42,529 nt of DNA. Source: Thermodesulfovibrio sp. GTDB taxonomy: Bacteria; Nitrospirota; Thermodesulfovibrionia; UBA6902. The DNA is taken from assembly GCA_026982355.1 (NCBI GenBank), contig JALSHG010000106.1, positions 1 through 42,529 of the forward strand, in the 5' to 3' direction. This document shows positions 33,305-40,463 of the stretch, piece by piece. The notes beneath the pieces are model-generated. The model saw only the letters and a program-made list of their open reading frames with translations, ran no database searches and was not told the origin of the DNA. The translations under genes were made by a program, and so were the position numbers. Every line of letters begins with the position of its first letter. The first letter of the stretch is position 1.

Positions 33305-34744
33305 CTAAAAAGCCTCCATTTCTTTTGCCATTTTTCTTTCCGTCCACCAGTTGAAGAACTTGACCCCTATAAAGGCGCCCAGCACCATGCCTGTACCGTA
33401 TACCCATCCGTTCGGGTCACCGCCGGCAGCCCTGATAAAGAAGGCGCCGATGTTGCAGCCGAGGGAAGGCCTCGATCCAAAACCCATCAACAGACCGCCA
33501 CCGATACCCCAGATATAAAGCTCGCCTTTGGGCCATTTGAATTTGAATTCGTTATTCAGACGCGCCATTACCATTGCCCCGAATATGATGCCCAGCGACA
33601 TCCAGAGCGCCGGGTTACGCCACAGTTCGGGAATTCCGTTTACATATCCAAAAAACATGTTGTCATGCATGTTCCAGCCGAATTTTTCAAGCAGCCATGC
33701 ACCGAACTGACCTTCCTGTGTTGTGATGTACCAGTAGCCGGGGTCAAACACCGTACCCTTGAGCGAGACATCGCCAGTATAGCCCATCCTGGTAAGAAGC
33801 TGTCCGAAGTTGTTGATACCGAACTTGTTCTGCATTCCTTTCATGGCAAGGATGTGAAGTCCCGCGGTTATGCCTACCAGCACACCCATCATACTTGTCC
33901 TTTTTGAAGCGGTTATCATATTCCACATACCGGCAAGTTCGTCACTGAGACCGGTGCTGCCTTTTTTCTTCCTTCTTTTCTTGATAAAACCCTTTCTGGC
34001 ATAGAAGTAGTAAATCACCACCAGCAGCAGTATGGCCGGCAGGATCGCATTTATAAGCGCATTGCCAATGAAGTAGTCCATTGTGGTGGGGCGGCCGTTG
34101 GATATCAGGTCTGCTATCATGTATGTCGGTTTGTTCCATACGTAACCGACAAGATAGAAGTCAAACCACGAATTCAGGGGGATATCGATGTTCGAATAAG
34201 TTTTGATGGCCTCCTGGGTTTTATGGGCCGCATCCATCCATGACTGCGGCACGAGCTTGTTGAATATGCCGCCCGTGTCCACAAAGACAGACTGCCCGAT
34301 GGAAAGTCCGAAAATTACCGCAAGAATCGACGTGGCATTGCCTTCGCCTATCTTATACAGGGAACCTGAAGCGCAACCACCGGCAAGCACCATTCCGATG
34401 CCGAAGATAACACCTGATATTAACATATGGATACCAAACGGCGCGGGATGGAATGTGCTCATGTTGGTAGAGGCAAGAAATGCCTGCACAAGGCTGAAAA
34501 ATACAAGAGCGATCATGATGCCCACCGCCATTCTCGGCACACCCGCTGCAAAGAGGTCTCGTGACGCTGACGCAAAACAGAATCTTCCGTACTGAAGCAT
34601 CATTCCGTATGCAAATCCAAACCAGATATATACTATAAGGTAGATATAGTACATGTTCACGCTGTAATACAGCATGCTGATAAGGATAAGAACGCCCGTG
34701 ATTATAAAAGCCCATATCTTATTTCTTTTTTCTTCGTCTTGCAC
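33305..34744 (-). CDS. yedE: YeeE/YedE family sulfur transporter
   Basis: A 479-aa polytopic membrane protein with about ten or more hydrophobic helices. The two YeeE/YedE halves each carry a conserved Gly/Cys motif: GGCASGSLYKIGEG in the first and SLGCNIGAFF in the second. These cysteines line the thiosulfate path in the characterised YeeE. A Lys/Arg-rich loop (KGFIKKRRKKKG) lies between the halves. Paired with tusA. Substrate (thiosulfate, selenium or other sulfur species) cannot be decided. Confidence 0.92.
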   Translation of the reverse strand: MQDEEKRNKIWAFIITGVLILISMLYYSVNMYYIYLIVYIWFGFAYGMMLQYGRFCFASASRDLFAAGVPRMAVGIMIALVFFSLVQAFLASTNMSTFHPAPFGIHMLISGVIFGIGMVLAGGCASGSLYKIGEGNATSILAVIFGLSIGQSVFVDTGGIFNKLVPQSWMDAAHKTQEAIKTYSNIDIPLNSWFDFYLVGYVWNKPTYMIADLISNGRPTTMDYFIGNALINAILPAILLLVVIYYFYARKGFIKKRRKKKGSTGLSDELAGMWNMITASKRTSMMGVLVGITAGLHILAMKGMQNKFGINNFGQLLTRMGYTGDVSLKGTVFDPGYWYITTQEGQFGAWLLEKFGWNMHDNMFFGYVNGIPELWRNPALWMSLGIIFGAMVMARLNNEFKFKWPKGELYIWGIGGGLLMGFGSRPSLGCNIGAFFIRAAGGDPNGWVYGTGMVLGAFIGVKFFNWWTERKMAKEMEAF

Positions 34745-34962
34745 CGGTTTTATACCCTCCTTTTCTTGAAAATATTTTTGTGACCTTAAATTTCAGGATT
34801 GTTGTAAAGATTATAGATTGCTACCGCAATGATTGCCAAGCACATTCAAAATGTGAATTCACCATGTTAATATACATAGTTTCAATAGTCCAATTAAAAA
34901 ATTTAATCAATCGATTATGAGTTTTTATGGAATATTTTCTATTATAAAACTTCTTGTTACGT
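34745..34962 (-). promoter_or_regulatory. AT-rich regulatory region upstream of yedE with two dyads
   Basis: It contains ATTGC-tacc-GCAAT (34817-34830) and CACATT-caa-AATGTG (34841-34855), both perfect, embedded in AT-rich DNA upstream of the yedE-tusA genes. They are candidate operators. No confident -35/-10 pair was chosen, and no gene is visible in the region. Confidence 0.35.
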
Positions 34963-35028
34963 ACCCTTACAGTGGCCTGAAAATACCGCCCGCGGGCAGG
35001 AGAGACCGGCTTATGCAACATTAAGGGT
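34963..35028 (-). repeat. Family A repeat, copy A15 (short form) with perfect outer ends
   Basis: With one to two more bases per side, the outermost nine bases (GTACCCTTA and TAAGGGTAC, 34961-35030) are exact complements. The ends match the family (CTTACAGTGGC and CTTATGCAACATTAAG). The middle is reduced to about 25 nt. It sits between the DUF1858 and yedE genes, in the sense orientation. Confidence 0.85.
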
Positions 35029-35044
35029 ACGATAAAGCCCCCCT

Positions 35045-35284
35045 TTAATCCTCTGTCAGGTCTTTCAGCTTCCCCAGCATCTCCTCAATGGGAATACCCT
35101 TGTCACGGGCGATCTCTTCAAGGGTTTTATGCATGGCCATCTTCCCGAACTTCCCGTCGAACCCGCAACTGCATATCCCCAGATCCACGAAAAAATCCGT
35201 CGTCTCCGGGTGCATGCGCATTATCTCGTCGGCCCTTGACCCCGGCCATATTCCAGGGTCAACATCGTCATCCATCATACCCAT
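35045..35284 (-). CDS. DUF1858 domain protein
   Basis: A 79-aa protein with the DUF1858/ScdA-N pattern: DEIMRMHPETTDFFVDLGICSC, then KTLEEIARDKGIPIEEMLGKL. The two adjacent cysteines (CSC) occupy the region where relatives carry a redox or metal-binding cysteine. DUF1858 proteins often accompany Fe-S repair, hybrid-cluster or sulfur genes. It is upstream of yedE, co-directional but 300 nt away. Start uncertain between ATGs at 35284, 35278 and 35275. Confidence 0.8.
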   Translation of the reverse strand: MGMMDDDVDPGIWPGSRADEIMRMHPETTDFFVDLGICSCGFDGKFGKMAMHKTLEEIARDKGIPIEEMLGKLKDLTED

Positions 35285-35364
35285 TTTCCCGTTTCAATTT
35301 GATTCTAAATCGTGATAATCTGCTTTTAACGTAGGAAACAGATAAATAATAACATAATCCTTGG

Positions 35365-35496
35365 GGCCCTTGCAAAAGTTGTCTCTCTGTCACCCCGAAC
35401 GGAGAGAGAGGTTTTTTACAACTCACCGCCGCCGAAAGATTTCTCCCTCCGGGCGAAATGACATATACAGGCATTTCCATACTTTTGCAAGCGGCT
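35365..35496 (-). repeat. Family B repeat, copy B3
   Basis: A 132-bp copy with plus-strand ends GGCCCTTGCAAAAGTTG and ATACTTTTGCAAGCGGCT. Inner arms are TGTCACCCCGAACGG and GGGCGAAATGACA. It lies between the divergent DUF1858 and sensor-kinase genes, about 60 nt before the kinase, so it could affect its promoter. Confidence 0.85.
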
Positions 35497-35553
35497 CTCC
35501 TGTGAAATATTTAATGCTTGTCATTTCGCAGGATTGTAGTAAGATATTGTAGG

Positions 35554-37485
35554 ATGAAACGGCTCCGGGACATGCCCCTCACATCAAAGTTTCTGTTCGG
35601 CAACGGGGTGATAGTCATCATCTTCTGGTGCGTTCTGAATATCGTCATATACATATATCTTAAAGACAATATCATCACGCAGACATACCAGAAAACCGAC
35701 ATACTTTTCTCCCATATACAGGCGACAATCGGGTACATACGGAAAAAGGTCAGGCCCAAGCTCTTTCATGTGCTTCCCGTCGAGGAATTCGTCCCGGAAG
35801 TCATGTCCGTTTCTTTCATGAACAAGGGGATAATGTCGGAATTCAGCAGGCTTTTCCCTGATTTTCAGTACCGCAGGGTGGCGTTGAATCCCATGAACCC
35901 TGAAAACACGCCTGATGAACTGGAGATGCAGTATATAGCGGAATTCAGAAAAGACAGGACGGCGGTAAAGAGAGGGATTATCAGGAGGGACAACAAAAAA
36001 TACTTCCTTCATGCGCGGCCCGTAATAATGGAGGCTGAATGCCTCGCCTGCCACGGGGACCCGGAAAAGGCGCCTGCAAAACTCGTCAGCCTCTACGGAA
36101 CACGCGGGGGGTTCAACAGGAAGCCCGGGGAAGTCATAGGCGTGGAATCCATAGCAATTCCCCTTGATGAGACCTTCGCGCAGATAAGGGGGCTCGTTAT
36201 CTCCATATTTCTCACCGGGATTGTCGGCGTATTGTTCCTCTTCCTGTCGCTGACTTACTACATAGACATCGTCGCGGTAAGGCCGATAAAGAACGTCAGC
36301 AGGTTCTTCAGGTCCGTGGTCGAGGGCAGGAAGGACCTCGATACTCCCTTTACCCTGAAAAGCAGGGACGAGATAGGCGAACTTGCCGATTCATTCAACC
36401 GGATGATGGAGTATCTGAAGAACTCCGAGAGGAAGTACAGGCGTATCTTTGAAGGCTCCAGGGATGCCATTATAGTGGCCGACTTCACGGGGATCATACA
36501 CGACATAAACCCGGCGGGGATGGAGCTCTTCGGATGCAGGAACAGGCCTGCGGCACGTGCTGCGGAAACGCTCTATGATCTGTTTCTGAAGAAGGAAGAA
36601 TGCAACGGGCTTTTCAGGGCAATGGAAAAGAACGGCTATGTAAAGGATTATGAAACGCAACTTACATGTGCGGACGGGAGGCATGTCGACGTCCTGATTT
36701 CGGCCAGCTTTCTCAGGGACGGGGCGGGCAGGGTCTGCGGCTTTGAGGCGATCATCAAGGACATAACGGAATGGAAGCTCGTACAGGACAGGATGAAGGA
36801 AGCCGACAGGATGGCATCCATAGGCCGGCTCGCCGCCGGGCTTGCCCATGAGATAAACAATCCCCTCGGCATCATCATGGGCTATACGGGGCTGTTGATT
36901 AAAGAACTCAGGGACAACGGGCAGGCCGTGGCGGACCTTGAGATTATAAACAGAAACGCAGAGGCGTGCAAGAAGATAGTGGAGGACCTCCTGAATTTCT
37001 CAAGAGGGACCGGGTCGGTGCCGGAGCAGATTAATATAAACGCCGTCCTGGATGAAGTGCTGGATATGTTTTCCTACAGGCTCAGGGAAAAGGACGCCGC
37101 CGTACAAAAGGATTATCAGGCGGGCATTCCCGAACTGACGGCTGATCCCAAGAAGATCAGGCAGGTGTTCATAAATATAGTCATGAACGCCTTCCAGGCC
37201 ATCGGCAGGGGCGGGAAAATAACGGTCGGGACAGTGTATGATAAATCAGCGGACAGGGTTGCGGTCTCGGTAAGCGACAGCGGGTGCGGAATTCCGGGAG
37301 AGAATATCAACAAGGTGTTCGAGCCCTTTTTTACGACCAAACAGCCCGGGGAGGGCACGGGCCTCGGCCTTTCCGTAAGCTACGGAATCGTCAGGGAACA
37401 CGGCGGCGAGATAACGGTTGAATCGACAGAGGGGAAAGGAAGCACGTTTACCGTCAGCCTGCCGCTTAACCTTAATGTTGCATAA
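35554..37485 (+). CDS. Sensor histidine kinase with DUF3365-like CxxCH sensor and PAS domain
   Basis: About 643 aa. A first transmembrane helix (about 12-36) and a second (about 213-237) bracket a periplasmic DUF3365/Tll0287-like domain ending in CLACHGDP (163-170), a CxxCH site for covalent c-type haem. HAMP (about 238-290), PAS (about 293-410), HisKA with phospho-acceptor H432 (AAGLAHEINNP) and HATPase (DSGCGIP, GTGLGLS) follow. It probably senses redox state or a haem ligand. The last residues (LNLNVA) and the stop codon come from repeat A16. Start uncertain: ATG 35554, ATG 35572 or TTG 35518. It forms a two-component system with the next gene. Confidence 0.9.
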   Translation: MKRLRDMPLTSKFLFGNGVIVIIFWCVLNIVIYIYLKDNIITQTYQKTDILFSHIQATIGYIRKKVRPKLFHVLPVEEFVPEVMSVSFMNKGIMSEFSRLFPDFQYRRVALNPMNPENTPDELEMQYIAEFRKDRTAVKRGIIRRDNKKYFLHARPVIMEAECLACHGDPEKAPAKLVSLYGTRGGFNRKPGEVIGVESIAIPLDETFAQIRGLVISIFLTGIVGVLFLFLSLTYYIDIVAVRPIKNVSRFFRSVVEGRKDLDTPFTLKSRDEIGELADSFNRMMEYLKNSERKYRRIFEGSRDAIIVADFTGIIHDINPAGMELFGCRNRPAARAAETLYDLFLKKEECNGLFRAMEKNGYVKDYETQLTCADGRHVDVLISASFLRDGAGRVCGFEAIIKDITEWKLVQDRMKEADRMASIGRLAAGLAHEINNPLGIIMGYTGLLIKELRDNGQAVADLEIINRNAEACKKIVEDLLNFSRGTGSVPEQININAVLDEVLDMFSYRLREKDAAVQKDYQAGIPELTADPKKIRQVFINIVMNAFQAIGRGGKITVGTVYDKSADRVAVSVSDSGCGIPGENINKVFEPFFTTKQPGEGTGLGLSVSYGIVREHGGEITVESTEGKGSTFTVSLPLNLNVA

Positions 37486-37572
37486 GCCGGCACGGGAGTC
37501 CGGCGGATAAAGCTTTTCCGCCGGATTTCCGTGCCCCGCGGGCGGTGTTTTTATGCGCCTGTACGGTTAAGG
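37468..37572 (+). repeat. Family A repeat, copy A16, joining kinase and regulator genes
   Basis: It begins AACCTTAATGTTGCATAAGCC and ends GTGTTTTTATGCGCCTGTAC followed by GGTTAAGG. The TAA in GCATAA is the kinase stop codon, so the element overlaps the end of the reading frame and fills most of the spacer to the response-regulator gene. Confidence 0.88.
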
Positions 37573-37607
37573 TGAAAGGGGGGCAGTGAAAACCGGGGGG
37601 TGAGAAT

Positions 37608-39002
37608 ATGAGGACGAAAATACTCGTTATAGACGACCGTGAAGACATGGTCTCCTTTTTACGGCGGCTCATCGGCTCCGAGCCCGGCTTTGAAGTGCTG
37701 GGGCTTACAAACGCATCAGAGGCGGTAAAAACCGTATCGGAAAACGAAGTGGACGTGGTTGTCGCGGATGTGAAGATGCCGGGAAAAGACGGGATGACCA
37801 TACTGAAGGAGATAAAAGAGAGCAACAGGGACATCGTCGTCATACTCCTCACAGGCCATGGAACAGTGGACATGGCGGTAGAGGCCCTGAAGGAAGGCGC
37901 CTATGACTTTCTGACAAAACCGGTCAATAACGAGAGGCTTCTACATACCGTGAAAAGGGCGGCGGATTACAGGATGGTGCTGAAGGAAAAGTCCATTCTT
38001 GAAGAAAAGATAAGGCATGAATCGCTCGATAGGGAACTGATCGGTGAAAGCAATGTCATGAAAGAGCTGTTTGAGAAAATCAGGACGGTCGCGGCAACCG
38101 ACGAGACGGTCCTGATTACGGGAGAGACGGGCACGGGCAAAGAACTTGCCGCGCGTACGATCCACAGGCTCAGCAGGAGGGCGGCCGGCCCGTTTATCGC
38201 CGTTAATTGTCCCGCCATTCCGGAGTCCATACTCGAAAGCGAACTTTTCGGCTACAGAAAAGGGGCATTCACATCAGCGTTTGCCGACAGGAAGGGGCTC
38301 TTTGAGGCGGCCGCACAGGGCATAATATTCCTTGACGAAATCGGCGACATACCCCTGAGCGTTCAGACAAAGCTCCTGAGGGCCCTGCAGGAAAAGGAAT
38401 TCAAGCCCCTCGGAGACATAAAAAGCGTCAATGTGGATGTCAGGGTCGTGGCCTCCACAAACAGGCAGCTTGAGAAAAAGATAGAACAGGGTCTGTTCAG
38501 GGATGATTTTTACTACAGGCTGAATGTCATAACTATAAGGATGCCCTCACTGAGGGAAAGGGTCGAGGACATTCCCCTTCTCTCAGACTATTTCCTTAAA
38601 CGCTACAGCCATAAGTACAGGAAAAACATATCCGGTTTTTCGAAAGAGGCCGTGGAGTACCTGAAGAGGAGAAAGTGGAAGGGCAACGTGAGAGAGCTGC
38701 AGAACGTCATCAAGAGGGCCATCATCTTCTCCAAGGACAAGCTGATCGGCAAAAACATACTCCGGGACATAGACGGAATCAACCCGTATTCGGAGGTCAT
38801 GCTGAGAGACACCGCTTCAGTAGATTACAGGACCGCCAGGAACAACGCCATTGAATACGTCACCCGCAACTATATCGGCAATATACTCCGGAAGACAAAC
38901 GGCAACGTCACGCATGCGGCCCGGTTGGCCGGCCTGGAGCGCCAGTCCCTGCAGCACCTGATGAGGAAATACGACATTCACCCCGGCGATTACAAACCTT
39001 AA
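37608..39002 (+). CDS. NtrC-type sigma-54 response regulator
   Basis: A 464-aa regulator. The receiver domain has acidic pocket DD at 9-10, phospho-acceptor D54 (VVADVKMPG) and FLTKP. The AAA+ domain has GETGTGKE, the sigma-54 contact loop as GAFTSA (canonical GAFTGA has Gly at the fifth position), IIFLDEIGD and KGNVRELQN. The C-terminal Fis-type HTH is NGNVTHAARLAGLERQSLQH. Directly downstream of the haem-type kinase. A consensus-like sigma-54 promoter 1 kb downstream (39999) drives the exporter operon and is a plausible target. The loop substitution may alter sigma-54 engagement. The stop codon lies in the CCTTAA of repeat A17. Confidence 0.93.
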   Translation: MRTKILVIDDREDMVSFLRRLIGSEPGFEVLGLTNASEAVKTVSENEVDVVVADVKMPGKDGMTILKEIKESNRDIVVILLTGHGTVDMAVEALKEGAYDFLTKPVNNERLLHTVKRAADYRMVLKEKSILEEKIRHESLDRELIGESNVMKELFEKIRTVAATDETVLITGETGTGKELAARTIHRLSRRAAGPFIAVNCPAIPESILESELFGYRKGAFTSAFADRKGLFEAAAQGIIFLDEIGDIPLSVQTKLLRALQEKEFKPLGDIKSVNVDVRVVASTNRQLEKKIEQGLFRDDFYYRLNVITIRMPSLRERVEDIPLLSDYFLKRYSHKYRKNISGFSKEAVEYLKRRKWKGNVRELQNVIKRAIIFSKDKLIGKNILRDIDGINPYSEVMLRDTASVDYRTARNNAIEYVTRNYIGNILRKTNGNVTHAARLAGLERQSLQHLMRKYDIHPGDYKP

Positions 39003-39095
39003 CCCTGCCGGTGCATAAAAACACCGCCCGCGGGCGGGAGAATGTGCGGCGGGTTTTACGGCGGACTCCCCTGCCGGCTTGTGCAACATTAAGGT
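38995..39095 (-). repeat. Family A repeat, copy A17
   Basis: On the plus strand it begins AACCTTAACCCTGCCGGTGC, continues ATAAAAACACCGCCCGCGGGC and ends CTTGTGCAACATTAAGG. It supplies the stop codon of the response regulator and separates it from the restriction-enzyme-like remnant. Its orientation is sense for the minus-strand BrnT pair. Confidence 0.85.
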
Positions 39096-39170
39096 TTATT
39101 AGGGGCGGAGCCTGTAGAGTTCCCCAAGTATGCGACACAAATCATAAACCTGGCAAATCAGAACGCACAG
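39096..39170 (+). pseudogene. Fragment resembling an MjaI-type restriction endonuclease
   Basis: The plus-strand frame reads EFPKYATQIINLANQNAQ then GTRPAV, a stretch I recognise as close to the conserved N-terminal segment of MjaI-family restriction endonucleases (FPKYTTQ...NLANQNAQGTRP...VGQ). The frame has no start (repeat A17 abuts it) and loses similarity directly after RPAV, running into the 3' end of the antitoxin gene. No cognate methylase is in the window. Identification is from memory of the motif. Confidence 0.45.
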
Positions 39171-39203
39171 GGAACAAGACCTGCCGTGGGTCGTTGCAAG
39201 TTG

Positions 39204-39410
39204 TTATGCAGTCCTATGTCTCTTAATAATTTCAGTTAATGATCTCAAGGCTTGATTTACAGAGTCATGATCCGGGAAATATCTTGCAACATCAGGCTCA
39301 ATAACTACAACGTTTGTTCCTTCTGCATATCTTTTAGCATATTTTCCCCTGATACCCTTGCTGAAATCATATTCTTCGAGCATATCTTTATCTTTTGGGA
39401 TTCTCTTCAT
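39204..39410 (-). CDS. Antitoxin-like partner of BrnT
   Basis: A 68-aa protein (EYDFSKGIRGKYAKRYAEG, then NVVVIEPDVARYFPDHDSVN) of a type commonly seen next to BrnT-like or other RelE-fold toxins and often left as hypothetical. It is not a classical BrnA, which has a ribbon-helix-helix. Its ATG lies inside the last codons of the brnT-like gene (23-nt overlap), so the pair is co-translated. Confidence 0.75.
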   Translation of the reverse strand: MKRIPKDKDMLEEYDFSKGIRGKYAKRYAEGTNVVVIEPDVARYFPDHDSVNQALRSLTEIIKRHRTA

Positions 39411-39672
39411 ATTGCTTCCTTTCTTTTTTGGTTGCCTTTCTTGTGCTTATTATCCTTATTTTATTTCCCCTTTCTGCATGCACAACTACCAGAAGACGAT
39501 TTTTATAGGAATTTCCAATTAAAATGAATCTGTCCTCTTCGTCGGAATGTAGAGGATCATGAATTGTCAATGATAAAATATCTCTGAAAGCTGTGCTCGC
39601 TTCATCAAAAGATACACCATGGATTTTGATATTTTTCCTTGCTTTATCTGTATCCCATTCAAATTGAAGCAT
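39388..39672 (-). CDS. brnT: BrnT-family toxin
   Basis: A 94-aa RelE-fold ribonuclease toxin. BrnT hallmarks are FEWDTDKARKNIKIHGVSF, a central ALREDxxH-like segment (AFRDILSLTIHDP), RFILIGNS and the C-terminal RIISTRKATKKERKQYEE, which contains the conserved I-I-S-x-R-x-A-T-x-x-E-R. The toxin gene precedes the antitoxin. AT-rich compared with flanking genes, and flanked by repeats A17 and A18. A near-consensus promoter lies 21 nt before the ATG. Confidence 0.9.
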   Translation of the reverse strand: MLQFEWDTDKARKNIKIHGVSFDEASTAFRDILSLTIHDPLHSDEEDRFILIGNSYKNRLLVVVHAERGNKIRIISTRKATKKERKQYEENPKR

Positions 39673-39692
39673 ATTTTATCATTTTTTGTCTT

Positions 39693-39721
39693 ATTATACC
39701 TGTTGTGGATAGGTCTGACAA
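39693..39721 (-). promoter_or_regulatory. Strong sigma-70 promoter of the BrnT pair
   Basis: On the minus strand TTGTCA (39721-39716), a 17-nt spacer and TATAAT (39698-39693) form a near-perfect promoter. The leader would be about 12-15 nt. ACCT and AGGT half-sites inside the spacer (39698-39714) could serve autoregulation. Confidence 0.65.
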
Positions 39722-39764
39722 TAGCTGGTATGGATTGCTTATTTTAGTGCATATCAGACTCAGT

Positions 39765-39840
39765 TAACCTTAATGTTGCATGCCGCATAAGCCGGCAGGG
39801 AGACTGCCGGCGGACGGTGGTCTTATGTCCACGGCAAGGC
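39765..39840 (+). repeat. Family A repeat, copy A18
   Basis: It begins TAACCTTAATGTTGCATGCC, contains the CCGGCAGG...CTGCCGG arms and ends TCTTATGTCCACGGCAAGG, a degenerate second end. It lies in the divergent spacer between brnT and the exporter operon. Confidence 0.75.
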
Positions 39841-39998
39841 CGGGGCAACCCGGTGCATAAATTATGCGGCGGTGCAAGATAATTTTTGCATCAATTCCCC
39901 TGCCGGTTATATCCGGTCCTCTCGGTCCCTGAGCCGCAGTCGTTTAAATTCAAGGGGTTAAGCGCTTGTTTGTTTCACACGCCCCGGTCATGTCAGCG

Positions 39999-40014
39999 TG
40001 GCACAGTGCTTGCT
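39999..40014 (+). promoter_or_regulatory. Sigma-54 (-24/-12) promoter of the exporter operon
   Basis: TGGCAC-AGTGC-TTGCT matches the sigma-54 consensus (TGGCAC, N5, TTGCW) exactly. Transcription would start near 40026, giving a leader of about 245 nt before the 63-aa gene. Upstream inverted repeats at 39854-39866 (GCATAA-a-TTATGC) and 39873-39890 (TGCAA-N8-TTGCA) are possible activator sites. An NtrC-type regulator is encoded 1 kb upstream. Confidence 0.75.
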
Positions 40015-40038
40015 GTTTCCAGGTGGTTCTTCTCCGTG

Positions 40039-40172
40039 TTGCAGGAATCAATTACGAGTGAAATGCCGGAAGGCGTGAATATGCCGTACGGAATATCCCT
40101 GAATGTATCGCGGATACAGTTCCTCCGGCAGGCTCCGCTGCCGCGCCGGAGGCATTTCATGCCGCTGTAAGT
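40039..40172 (+). repeat. Family A remnant, copy A19 (degenerate long form) in the operon leader
   Basis: Its second half matches the long-form core and end (GTATCGCGGATACAG ... TTTCATGCCGCTGTAAG). The nucleotide sequence is diverged, but codon by codon it stays collinear with the A11 frame over 43 codons without an indel, ending in the same F-M-P-L-stop. It lies in the leader of the sigma-54 operon. Confidence 0.6.
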
Positions 40173-40270
40173 TCAACTCCGCTGCAGGGCAAGTGAAAGG
40201 AGGTGAGGCCTTACGTAATCGATCATCTGCCGGCCTTTTACGGCTTAACCGAAATCCAAGGAGGTATGAA

Positions 40271-40462
40271 ATGCAGGAAGAAAAAAAAGAAACATCAGGG
40301 ACCGGCTCTCTCACAGGCGCCGCGCTGGAGGCCGATGATGTGCTTGCAGGCGCCGAGGAGTGGTCCCCGGTCGAGACAAAACTCGTTGTGTGGTCGTTTG
40401 TAGTGGCAGCCGTTGCGCTTATAATCGGCCTGGTGCTCGTGCCGACTTCCATACTGCACTGA
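40271..40462 (+). CDS. Small single-pass membrane protein of the exporter operon
   Basis: A 63-aa protein with an acidic N-terminal half (MQEEKKETSGTGSLTGAALE...) and one transmembrane helix near the C-terminus (LVVWSFVVAAVALIIGLVLV). The ATG at 40271 is preceded by AAGGAGG. A longer frame from 40103 would translate repeat DNA. No family recognised. Its stop is one base before the next ATG, so it is coupled to the 83-aa protein and may be an accessory subunit of the transporter. Confidence 0.75.
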   Translation: MQEEKKETSGTGSLTGAALEADDVLAGAEEWSPVETKLVVWSFVVAAVALIIGLVLVPTSILH

Positions 40463-40463
40463 C

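Noticed and set aside
35518-35553. TTG start extending the sensor kinase by 12 residues
   Set aside because: No ribosome site in front of it; ATG 35554 or 35572 places the first transmembrane helix normally. Not fully excluded.
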